From contig NZ_CP110680.1 in the NCBI RefSeq assembly GCF_028583725.1, positions 2,232,001-2,296,000 on the forward strand: a stretch of 64,000 nt of DNA, given 5' to 3'. The notes below the pieces were generated by a model that was not told where the DNA came from, did no database searches, and saw only the letters and a program-made list of their open reading frames with translations. The translations under genes were made by a program, and so were the position numbers. Below are positions 43,714 to 51,962 of this stretch, one piece after another. The stretch's first letter is position 1. The number at the start of each line of letters is the position of its first letter. Source of the DNA: Cellulomonas fimi. Its GTDB lineage: Bacteria; Actinomycetota; Actinomycetes; Actinomycetales; Cellulomonadaceae.

Positions 43714-44625
43714 GTGTCCCAGAGCACGCTCGACGCGCTGGGCGGCAACGCCGCACGCCCCGCGCAGTACGGGCACGACGCGCTCGTCGTCTGCGACAAC
43801 CTCGTGCGGATCTACCAGTCCGGCAGCGTCGAGGTGCAGGCGCTGCAGGGGCTCGACCTGCTGGTGCACGAGGGCGAGATGGTCGCCGTCGTCGGCGCGA
43901 GCGGGTCCGGCAAGTCGACGCTGCTCGGCGTCCTGTCCGGGATGGACGCGCCGACCGCCGGCCGCGTCCGCGTGGGCGGCTGGGACCTGATGGCCATGCC
44001 GGCCCGGGACCGCGTCACGTACCGCCGACGCATGGTCGGGTTCGTGTGGCAGCAGACGTCCCGCAACCTGCTCCCCTACCTCACCGCGCGGCAGAACGTC
44101 GCGCTGCCCGTCACCACGGTCCCCCGCCGGCAGCGACGCCGGCGCGCCGACGAGCTGCTCGACCTCGTCGGCGTCGCGCACGTCGCCGACCGGCAGCCCC
44201 ACGAGATGTCCGGCGGCGAGCAGCAGCGCGTCGCCATCGCGACCGCGCTCGCCAACGGCCCCCGGTTGCTCCTCGCCGACGAACCCACCGGCGAGCTCGA
44301 CACCACCACGACGCAGGAGGTCTTCGAGACGCTGCGCACCGTCAACCGCGACGCCGGCACGACCGTCGTCGTCGTCACGCACGACCCGGCCGTCAGCTCC
44401 CTCGTCGAGCGCACCGTCGCGATCCGCGACGGACGCACCAGCAGCGAGGTGCTGCGCCGCGAGACCGACGGCGACGTCGTGCACGAGGAGTACGCCGTGA
44501 TGGACCGCGCGGGCCGGCTCCAGGTCCCCCGCGAGTACCGGGAGGCGCTCGCCCTCACCAGCCGCGTCCGGCTCGTCCTCGAGGCCGACCACCTCGCCGT
44601 CTGGCGCGACGGCGGGCCCCGGTGA
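43714..44625 (+). CDS. ABC transporter ATPase (LolD/MacB type)
   Basis: A 303-residue ATPase with Walker A GASGSGKST, Q-loop FVWQQTSRNLL, signature MSGGEQQ, Walker B RLLLADEPTGELD and H-loop VVTHD. The 60-residue C-terminal extension (MDRAGRLQVPREYREALAL onward) is a known addition in actinobacterial ATPases of this type. GTG start after CGGAGGG. It begins a four-gene exporter operon. Confidence 0.93.
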   Translation: MSQSTLDALGGNAARPAQYGHDALVVCDNLVRIYQSGSVEVQALQGLDLLVHEGEMVAVVGASGSGKSTLLGVLSGMDAPTAGRVRVGGWDLMAMPARDRVTYRRRMVGFVWQQTSRNLLPYLTARQNVALPVTTVPRRQRRRRADELLDLVGVAHVADRQPHEMSGGEQQRVAIATALANGPRLLLADEPTGELDTTTTQEVFETLRTVNRDAGTTVVVVTHDPAVSSLVERTVAIRDGRTSSEVLRRETDGDVVHEEYAVMDRAGRLQVPREYREALALTSRVRLVLEADHLAVWRDGGPR

Positions 44626-45323
44626 GCCGCGAGCCCGGCGCCGCGGTCCGCGTCCGCGGCGTGCACCGCACGTTCGGCACCGGCCGGGCCGCCGTGCACG
44701 CGCTGCGCGGCGTCGACCTCGACGTCGCCCCCGGCGAGCTCCTCGCGCTCGTCGGTCGGTCCGGCTCCGGCAAGACCACGCTGCTCAACCTCGTCGGCGG
44801 CCTCGACCGGCCCGACGAGGGCACCGTGCACGTCGACGGCGTCGACGTCGCCGCGCTCGACGACGACGGCCAGGCGACCCTGCGCCGCGACCGCGTCGCG
44901 TTCGTCTTCCAGACGTTCGGCCTCATGCCCGCGCTCACCGCGGCCGAGAACGTCGGCGTCCCCCTGCGCCTCCACGAGGCCCCCGTCGACGTGCGCGAGC
45001 GCCGGGTCGAGACGCTCCTCGAGCTCGTCGGCCTCACGCCCCACGCCCAGCAGCGCCCGGACGCGCTGTCGGGCGGTCAGCAGCAGCGCGTCGCCATCGC
45101 CCGCGCGCTCGCGTCGTCGCCGCGGCTCCTCGTCGCCGACGAGCCGACGGGACAGCTCGACAGCGAGACAGGGCTCGCCGTCATGGCCCTCATCCGCGGC
45201 GTCGTCGAGGCCGAGGGCATGACGGCCGTCGTCTCCACGCACGACCCCGTGATGATCGCGCTCGCGGACCGCGCGCTGCACCTCGTGGACGGCCGGGTGG
45301 TCGAGACGGTCGCCCGTGGGTGA
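44622..45323 (+). CDS. ABC transporter ATPase (LolD/MacB type), second
   Basis: A 233-residue ATPase: Walker A GRSGSGKTT, signature LSGGQQQ, Walker B RLLVADEPTGQLD and H-loop VSTHD. GTG start overlapping the previous stop (GTGA). With the preceding ATPase it would power the two FtsX-type permeases, perhaps as a heterodimer. Confidence 0.93.
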   Translation: MSREPGAAVRVRGVHRTFGTGRAAVHALRGVDLDVAPGELLALVGRSGSGKTTLLNLVGGLDRPDEGTVHVDGVDVAALDDDGQATLRRDRVAFVFQTFGLMPALTAAENVGVPLRLHEAPVDVRERRVETLLELVGLTPHAQQRPDALSGGQQQRVAIARALASSPRLLVADEPTGQLDSETGLAVMALIRGVVEAEGMTAVVSTHDPVMIALADRALHLVDGRVVETVARG

Positions 45324-48300
45324 GCACGTCTGGCGCCGGGGCCGCGCGCAGGCGGGGGTGCTCGCCGCCGTCCTCGCCGTCATGGTCGTCGGGTCGGCGC
45401 TCGTCGGGGTGTGCGTGCTGCTCACGACCGCTGCGCCGCAGCGCGCCCTGCAGCTCGCGCTCGCGGACGCACCCGCCGCCGACGTCGAGGTCCGTGCCGC
45501 GCTCGGCTTCCCCGAGAACCCGGACGACCCCGACGTCGACCCGCTCGTCGCCGCGACCGCACAAGACCCGTCCGACGCCGTCGCCGCCGCGACCAGCCTG
45601 CTGACCGCGCCGTTCGGCGACCTCCCCACGACGCGGACCATCTGGACGTCGAGCGTCCTGCGGTACCTGCCGAGCGACGGCGGGCCCGTCCGCCTCGGGT
45701 ACCTCGCCGAGCTCGACGACCCCGACGCCCGCGCGACGCTCGTCACGGGCCGCTGGCCGGCCGCGACCGACGAGGTCGCGCTCCCCACGACCGCCGCCGG
45801 GGCGCTGGGGCTCGACGTCGGCAGCACGACCACCCTCTCCGCCGACGTGGGCGGTCCGGGCGTCGGTCTCACCGTCGTCGGGACGTTCGCGCCGCGGGCC
45901 GGCGCCGTGTGGCAGGAGGACCCGCTGCGCGGCGCCGGCGTCGCCCCCGACGTCCGCGGCCACATCGCCGGGTACGGCCCGTTCGTCGTACCGCCCGGGG
46001 GCGTGGCCGCCGCCGACGTGCCCGTGCGACGGGTCACGCTCGTCGTGCGGCCCGACCTCACGCACGCCTCCCCCGCCGACCTCGCACGCGCCGGCGCCGC
46101 CGTCGACGCCCTCCGCGGCGACCTCGACGCCGCGCTCCAGGACCACGCCCAGAACGTCGTCGTCGACCGACCGTTCGCGGCGACGCTCGACGCGGCCCGC
46201 GAGCAGACGCGCGTCACGGGCTCCGGGGTGCTCGCCGTCGCACTGCTCGGCGGCGCGCTCGCGGCGACCACGGTCGCCCTGGCCGCCCGGCTCGTCGCCG
46301 GCAGGCGTTCCCCCGAGGCCGCGCTGCTCGGCGCGCGCGGGATGGGGCGTGGACGCCTCGTCGGGCAGGCGGCCGTCGAGGCCGGGGCGCTCGCGCTGCT
46401 GAGCGTCGTCCCCGCGACCGCGCTCGCCGTCGGGCTGTACCGCGCGCTGGCCGACGCCGTCGGGCTCGGACCGGCCGCCGACGTCCCGGGCGGGCTCGCC
46501 CCTGTCGGGGGGGCCGTCGCCGCCGTGACGCTCGTGCTGAGCGTCCTGCTCGTGCTGCCCTGGCTGCGGCCCGCGGCGCCCCGGGGTGCGCGCGACGACC
46601 GGCTCGGTGTCGTGGCGCGGTCGGGCGCCGACCTGCTGCTCCTCGTGCTCGCTGCGCTCGCGTACCTGCAGCTGCGCGCGCACCGCGTGTCGACCGGCGA
46701 CCTCGTCGACCCGGTCCTCGTCTCGGCGCCCGTCGTGTGCCTGCTGGCCGGGGCCGTCCTCGTGCTGCGTCCGCTCACCCTGCTCGCGACACGGCTGGAC
46801 GCACGTGCCGCGTCGACGCGCACCCTGACGCTGCCCCTCGCCGCCTGGTCCGTGGCCCGACGGCGGCAGGGCGGCGCCGCGGCGTTCCTGCTCGTCCTCG
46901 CGACCGCGTCGGCGACGTTCGGGGTCGGCTTCGCCGCGACCTGGACGCAGTCCCAGCGGGACCAGGCGGCCGCGCTCGTCGGCGCGGACCTGTCGGTCCC
47001 CGCACCCGCGGACGCACTGGCAGCCGGCGCACACGTGCGGGCCGCGACGGGTGCCCGCGTCAGCCCGGTCACGACGCGCCCCACGGTGCTCGGCTCGCGC
47101 GCGAGCAGCGGCGACGCGCCCGTGCAGCTCGTCGCGGTCGACACGCGGGACGCCGACGGCCTGCTGCGCGGCCGGCTGCGGTCGGGCGGCTGGGACGACG
47201 CCACCGCCGGGCTCGCACCCGCCGCACCGGTCGACGGCGTCCTGCTGCCGGACGAGCGCACGGACCTCACGGTGACCGGTCGCGTCGAGGACGGCGTGGG
47301 CGTCGACGCTGTCGTGAGCCTCGTCGTGCAGGACGGCGACGGCGCCCGGACCGCGCTCCCGGTCGGCACCGTCGCCCTCGACGGCACCACGACGGACCTC
47401 ACGGTGACGGTGCCGCCGGGCGCCCGGGTCGTCGCGGTCGACGCCCGGCTGTCCGCGACGGGCGCCGACCCCGACCAGCAGGGCTCGCCCGACTTCGCCC
47501 TCGACGTGACCCTCGACGGCGCGACCGCGGCGCAGGCCGGTGCGTGGTCCGTCGCGAGCCCGCGACGCGACGACGTCGTCGTCGCCACGCTCGACGACGT
47601 CACGGCACGCGACGTGCCCGGCGGCGTGCGCCTCGAGCTCCGGGGGGACGTCGAGCTCCCGGCACTGTTCTGGACGGAGGGCCCGCTCACCGCGCTCGCG
47701 TTCGACCCGGTGGAACTGGTCCCCGTCGTGGTGTCGGCACCGCTCGCCGACGAGCTGGGCCTCGACCCCGGCGACAGCGTGCAGCTCTCGCTCGGGCTGA
47801 CCCGCGTGGAGGCGACGGTGCTGCGCGTCGTCCCCTACGTCCCGTCCCAGCCCCGCGGACCCGCAGTGGTCACGGACGTGGACACCCTGTCCCGCGCGAC
47901 CCTGACCGCGGGCGACCTCGCACCCCTCACGGACGCGTGGTGGGCGAGCGGGCAGGTCCGTGCCGACGCCGCCCCCACGTTGGAGGCCACCGGCGTCGGG
48001 CCCGTCACCACGCGCACCGCCGTCGCACACGAGGCCGTCGACGGGCCGCTGCGCGCCGCGCAGCGCGCGGCCGCCGCGCTGCTCGTGGTCGCGGCCGTCG
48101 TGCTCGCCCTCGCCGGGACCGCCCTGCACGCCACCTCCGCTCTGGAGGCGCGCGAGCTCGACGTCGCCCGCCTGCGCGGCCTCGGGGCACCCCGACGGTC
48201 GGTGCTCACGACCGTGCTCGCCGAGCAGGGGATCCTCGTCACCGCGCCCGTGCTCCTCGGCGGCCTGCTGGGGGCGCTCGCGTGCTGGGCCGTCGGGCCG

Positions 48301-48486
48301 CTCCTCGCGGTGTCCCCCCAGGGTCTCCCGCCGGTGCCCGCCGCCGTCCCGCACTGGCCGTGGCCGGCCCAGGCGGCGGCGCTCGCGGTGCTGCTGCTGG
48401 GCTGTGCGGTGATCGTCGTCCCGCTCGCGGCCCGCGCGGTCCGCCGGTCCACGATCGCGCGCCTGCGGACGGACGCGCTCACGTGA
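45316..48486 (+). CDS. Large FtsX-type ABC permease
   Basis: A 1,056-residue membrane protein. One N-terminal membrane segment (about 12-35) precedes a large extracytoplasmic MacB-like periplasmic-core region (about 45-290). Hydrophobic segments recur around 295-420, 435-480 and 530-545. A second extracytoplasmic region follows, and three or four segments near the C-terminus form the second FtsX unit. GTG start overlapping the ATPase stop by 8 nt. Probably transports a lipid, peptide or antibiotic outward. Confidence 0.88.
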   Translation: MGEHVWRRGRAQAGVLAAVLAVMVVGSALVGVCVLLTTAAPQRALQLALADAPAADVEVRAALGFPENPDDPDVDPLVAATAQDPSDAVAAATSLLTAPFGDLPTTRTIWTSSVLRYLPSDGGPVRLGYLAELDDPDARATLVTGRWPAATDEVALPTTAAGALGLDVGSTTTLSADVGGPGVGLTVVGTFAPRAGAVWQEDPLRGAGVAPDVRGHIAGYGPFVVPPGGVAAADVPVRRVTLVVRPDLTHASPADLARAGAAVDALRGDLDAALQDHAQNVVVDRPFAATLDAAREQTRVTGSGVLAVALLGGALAATTVALAARLVAGRRSPEAALLGARGMGRGRLVGQAAVEAGALALLSVVPATALAVGLYRALADAVGLGPAADVPGGLAPVGGAVAAVTLVLSVLLVLPWLRPAAPRGARDDRLGVVARSGADLLLLVLAALAYLQLRAHRVSTGDLVDPVLVSAPVVCLLAGAVLVLRPLTLLATRLDARAASTRTLTLPLAAWSVARRRQGGAAAFLLVLATASATFGVGFAATWTQSQRDQAAALVGADLSVPAPADALAAGAHVRAATGARVSPVTTRPTVLGSRASSGDAPVQLVAVDTRDADGLLRGRLRSGGWDDATAGLAPAAPVDGVLLPDERTDLTVTGRVEDGVGVDAVVSLVVQDGDGARTALPVGTVALDGTTTDLTVTVPPGARVVAVDARLSATGADPDQQGSPDFALDVTLDGATAAQAGAWSVASPRRDDVVVATLDDVTARDVPGGVRLELRGDVELPALFWTEGPLTALAFDPVELVPVVVSAPLADELGLDPGDSVQLSLGLTRVEATVLRVVPYVPSQPRGPAVVTDVDTLSRATLTAGDLAPLTDAWWASGQVRADAAPTLEATGVGPVTTRTAVAHEAVDGPLRAAQRAAAALLVVAAVVLALAGTALHATSALEARELDVARLRGLGAPRRSVLTTVLAEQGILVTAPVLLGGLLGALACWAVGPLLAVSPQGLPPVPAAVPHWPWPAQAAALAVLLLGCAVIVVPLAARAVRRSTIARLRTDALT

Positions 48487-51218
48487 GCGCCGCCTGGCGC
48501 CGGGCCCGCGCCGACCTCTGGCCCCTGCTCGTGACGGCGTTCGTCGTCGCGCTCATGGTCGGCCTCACGGACGCCGTGCCGCGGCTGCTCGCGCGGCAGG
48601 CCGACACCGCCGTGCGGACCGCCGTGGCGCAGGCCGACCCGGCCGCCGACCTCGTCGTCACCAGCCGGTACGGCGCGGGCGCGTCGGACGCCTCGGCCGG
48701 ACCCACGGACACGACGGTCGGCGTCGACGACGTCGCACGCCAGATCGACGACGCGCTCCCGCCCGCGCTCGACGCGGTGCTCGGGCCCCCGGTCGCGACG
48801 TCCGGCAGCGCCCAGCTGCGGGTCAGCACCCCGGGTGTGCCGACCGGCGGGCTCCTCGCGATGACCTACGTGTGGGCCGGGGGCGAGCCGGACGTCCGGT
48901 GGCTCGACGGCGTCGCGCCCGGGCGACCCGGGCCGGACGGCGCGGTGCAGGTCGCGCTCTCCGACGCCGTCGCGCGCACCCTGGCGATCGGTGCCGGCGA
49001 CCCGGTCGAGGTGCGCACGGCCGACGGTGGCACCGTCCCCGTGCGCGTCACCGGCGTGTTCGTCGCGACGGACCCCCTGGACCCGGCGTGGACAGGACGG
49101 CCGGAGCTCCTGCAGCCGCGCGTCTACGGCCCGAGCCGCGACCGGACGACGGTCGTGGGCGGTCTGCTCTCGGCCGCGTCGCTCCCCGCGGCACGCGCCG
49201 CCCTCGAGCCCGACGGCGTGACCCGCACGTTCCGGCTGCCGGTCGACCCGCAGGCCCTCGACCACGCCGGGGTCACGGACGTGCAGCGGCTCGTCGCCGC
49301 GCTCGAGGCGTCGCCCGAGGTCCTCGTCGTGCCGGGGTCCGACGTCCGGGTGACCTCCCGGCTCGACCTCCTGCTCACGCAGGTCGGCGAACGCGTCTCG
49401 GCGACGTGGGCGCAGGCCGTCGTCGTGCTCACCGGCCTCGCGTGCGGTGCCGCGCTGGTGCTGCTCGTCGGCGCCGACCTGCTCGCCCGTCGGCGCACCA
49501 CGGCCCTGCGGACGGTCCGCGCGCGCGGCACGTCGCTCGCCGGCGTCGGCGCCACGGCGGCGGCCGAGTCCGCGGTCGTCGTGGCCGTCGGGGCCGCGGA
49601 GGGCCTGACGGCCGGCGCCCTCGTCGTGCCCGGCCCCGTGACGTGGCCCTGGGTCGTCGCCGTCGTCGTGGTCGGCGTGCTCGCACCGCCCGTGTCCGCG
49701 ATCGTCACGGCCCGCGGCGGCGACCCGCGCCGCGTCCCGACCGACCGTCACCGGCGCCGCCTCGCCCAGCGCGTCCGCACCGTGCGGAGGGTGTCGCTCG
49801 AGGCGGCGCTGCTCCTCGTCGCGGCCGGCGCGACGGCCGCGCTGCTGCGACGCGGGGTGGCCTCGTCGTCCGGCGCGGCGGACCTGCTGCTCGCCGCCGC
49901 GCCCGTGCTGGTCGCGGCCGCGGTCGGGCTGCTGCTGTGGCGCGCGGTCCCGCCGCTCGTCGGCGCGGCCCTGGGCGTCGCACGACGGTCCCGCACGGCG
50001 GGCCCGCTGCTCGCGATGGCGCGCGCCCGCACCTCCGACGCCGTCCTGCCGTTCGTCGCGCTCGTCGTCCTCACCTCGCTCGTCGCGCTGTGCGCCGCGC
50101 TGGCCGGCACCGCGCGCTCGGGTCAGGACGACGGCGCGTGGGACGCCGTCGGCGCCGACGTCGTGGTGCGCACGACGGCACCGGACGCGTCCCTGGAGGA
50201 CGTCGCCGGGACGCTCGCCTCCGCCGACGGGGTCGACGCGGTCGCCGTCGGCCGCGCCCAGGACGACAGCCAGGTCTTCGGGGTGCGTGGCGTCGACACG
50301 GTGCGCGTGCTCGCGGTCGACCCCGGCCCCTACGGGGACCTGCTCGCGCGCACCCCGTTCGGCGCCGCTCCCTCCCTCGCGCTCCTCGACGACGCGTCCG
50401 CCGCGGCGCGGACCCGCACGACCCCCGGCCCGCTGCCGGCGCTCGTCCCGGCCGCGCTGCTCGGCACCGACGCCTCGCTCCGGTGGGGCGACGTCACCCT
50501 CGACCTCGACCCGGTCGGCGAGACCCCCGCGCTCCCGGCCCGGGACGCCGGGAGCACCGACCTCACCGTCGTGGTCGACCGTGCGGCGCTCGCCGCGGTC
50601 GCCGAGGCCCTCGCGCACGTGCGGTCGGAGCGGACCGGCTCCCGGCAGGTCGACGCCGTCCTCGTGGCCGCCGACCCCGACACCGTGTGGGCCGTCGGAC
50701 CGGGCGCAGCGACCGCCGCTCGTACGGCCGCGACGACCGCCGGTGCGGACACGCTCACGCGCGCGCAGTGGCTCGCCGACCGGCGGTCGGACCCGCTCAC
50801 CGGCGGGCTCCTGGCGCTCGTCGTGCTCGTGGCCGTCGTGGGCGCCGGCCTCGCGTCGACGGTCGTCGTCCTCGACGCCGCCGCGACCGCACCCGCCCGG
50901 GCCCGGTCGCTCGCCACCGCCCGTGTCCTGGGCCTGCGGGGCCGGTCGGCCGCGCGCGTCGCGGCCGGGGAGCTGCTGCCGTCCACGCTGGTCGGCGCGC
51001 TCGGCGGCGCGGTGCTCGGCGTCCTGCTCGTCGGCGCGCTGGTCGGTCCGCTCGCGCTGCGCCTCGTCACCGGGCAGGCGACCGACCCCGACGTCGCACC
51101 GGCGTGGTGGGCGGCCGTGCCGGTCGCGCTGCTCGCCGCGACCGTCCTGGCGGTCGTGGCGGTCGAGTCGTCGACCCGGCGTCGTGAACGCCTCGGCCAG
51201 GTGCTGCGCGTGCGCTGA
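48483..51218 (+). CDS. Large FtsX-type ABC permease, second
   Basis: A 911-residue partner of the preceding permease with the same plan: an N-terminal membrane segment (about 12-35), a large extracytoplasmic region, a central cluster of membrane segments (about 310-530), a second extracytoplasmic domain, and C-terminal segments (about 770-900). GTG start overlapping the previous stop by GTGA. Substrate unknown. Confidence 0.87.
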   Translation: MSAAWRRARADLWPLLVTAFVVALMVGLTDAVPRLLARQADTAVRTAVAQADPAADLVVTSRYGAGASDASAGPTDTTVGVDDVARQIDDALPPALDAVLGPPVATSGSAQLRVSTPGVPTGGLLAMTYVWAGGEPDVRWLDGVAPGRPGPDGAVQVALSDAVARTLAIGAGDPVEVRTADGGTVPVRVTGVFVATDPLDPAWTGRPELLQPRVYGPSRDRTTVVGGLLSAASLPAARAALEPDGVTRTFRLPVDPQALDHAGVTDVQRLVAALEASPEVLVVPGSDVRVTSRLDLLLTQVGERVSATWAQAVVVLTGLACGAALVLLVGADLLARRRTTALRTVRARGTSLAGVGATAAAESAVVVAVGAAEGLTAGALVVPGPVTWPWVVAVVVVGVLAPPVSAIVTARGGDPRRVPTDRHRRRLAQRVRTVRRVSLEAALLLVAAGATAALLRRGVASSSGAADLLLAAAPVLVAAAVGLLLWRAVPPLVGAALGVARRSRTAGPLLAMARARTSDAVLPFVALVVLTSLVALCAALAGTARSGQDDGAWDAVGADVVVRTTAPDASLEDVAGTLASADGVDAVAVGRAQDDSQVFGVRGVDTVRVLAVDPGPYGDLLARTPFGAAPSLALLDDASAAARTRTTPGPLPALVPAALLGTDASLRWGDVTLDLDPVGETPALPARDAGSTDLTVVVDRAALAAVAEALAHVRSERTGSRQVDAVLVAADPDTVWAVGPGAATAARTAATTAGADTLTRAQWLADRRSDPLTGGLLALVVLVAVVGAGLASTVVVLDAAATAPARARSLATARVLGLRGRSAARVAAGELLPSTLVGALGGAVLGVLLVGALVGPLALRLVTGQATDPDVAPAWWAAVPVALLAATVLAVVAVESSTRRRERLGQVLRVR

Positions 51219-51282
51219 GCAGGACGCACCGTCGTCGCGTCGCGGGGCGAGCTCGTGCTGACCGGGCCGGAAGACCAGGACG

Positions 51283-51846
51283 TCAGTGCGGGGCTCGGCG
51301 CACCCCTCGGAACGGGGGGATCGGGAACGGGATCGTGAACGGTGGGCGCAGGAACCCGAAGGAGCCCGTCGGGTGGAACGTCACGATCATGATGGCGCGC
51401 GGGGATCCGGCGCCCGCGCCGGGGACGTGGAACAGGAGCTGCTGAGTCTCCTCGTCGAACAGGAAGCTCCTGACCTCGAAGTTCGAGTTCCACGTGAGCA
51501 GGTCGACCCGCAGCTTCACCTGGTCGCTGCCGTCGCGGGTGAACGTGAGCGTCGCCCGGTCCCGGTCCCGGGCAGAGAACTGCTGGTAGTCCGGCGGTGA
51601 CGCGGACCGGTTGGTGATCCGGTCGCTGAACCACTGGAGCACCCCGATCTTGATCCCGATCGGGTCGTTGTTCGAGCTCGTCACGATGGTGCCGTTGATG
51701 CCCCAGCCGAAGCCGCTCAGGCCCGGGCTCCAGCGACGGACACCCTCTCGCTGCGAGCTGCGCTGCAGGGTCGCGGTCGTGACGCTCGGCGCGTTGGTCC
51801 TTGCGCGGACGACGATGTCGGCGAGAAAGCTGCTTGCCGTGGCCAT
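51283..51846 (-). CDS. Hypothetical protein (187 aa)
   Basis: I do not recognise this protein. From the ATG at 51846 (GGGGGGAG upstream) it starts with an Ala/Arg-rich helix, then has a Ser/Thr-rich middle with SGFGWGINGTIVTSSNNDPIGIKIGVLQWF, RDRATLTFTRDGSDQVKLRVDLLTWN, and a C-terminal proline-rich segment IPFPIPPF. The alternating pattern suggests a beta-sandwich. No signal peptide or membrane segment. It lies 116 bp after the beta-propeller gene on the same strand. Confidence 0.75.
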   Translation of the reverse strand: MATASSFLADIVVRARTNAPSVTTATLQRSSQREGVRRWSPGLSGFGWGINGTIVTSSNNDPIGIKIGVLQWFSDRITNRSASPPDYQQFSARDRDRATLTFTRDGSDQVKLRVDLLTWNSNFEVRSFLFDEETQQLLFHVPGAGAGSPRAIMIVTFHPTGSFGFLRPPFTIPFPIPPFRGVRRAPH

Positions 51847-51962
51847 CTCGGACTCCCCCCCGTGCCGGTGTACGGCCACGGTGGCGAGGCGGTGCCGGGC
51901 GCGGCAAGCGTCTCTCGGGCATCCGATCGGGCACGGTCGTCCTCGCCGCAAGTGCGCGCGTC

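Noticed and set aside
44076..48354. Very long antisense open frames (over 1,000 codons) opposite the ABC exporter genes
   Set aside because: The plus strand encodes convincing ATPases and permeases; the antisense products are low-complexity Ser/Thr/Arg or Gly/Arg/Asp-rich sequences.
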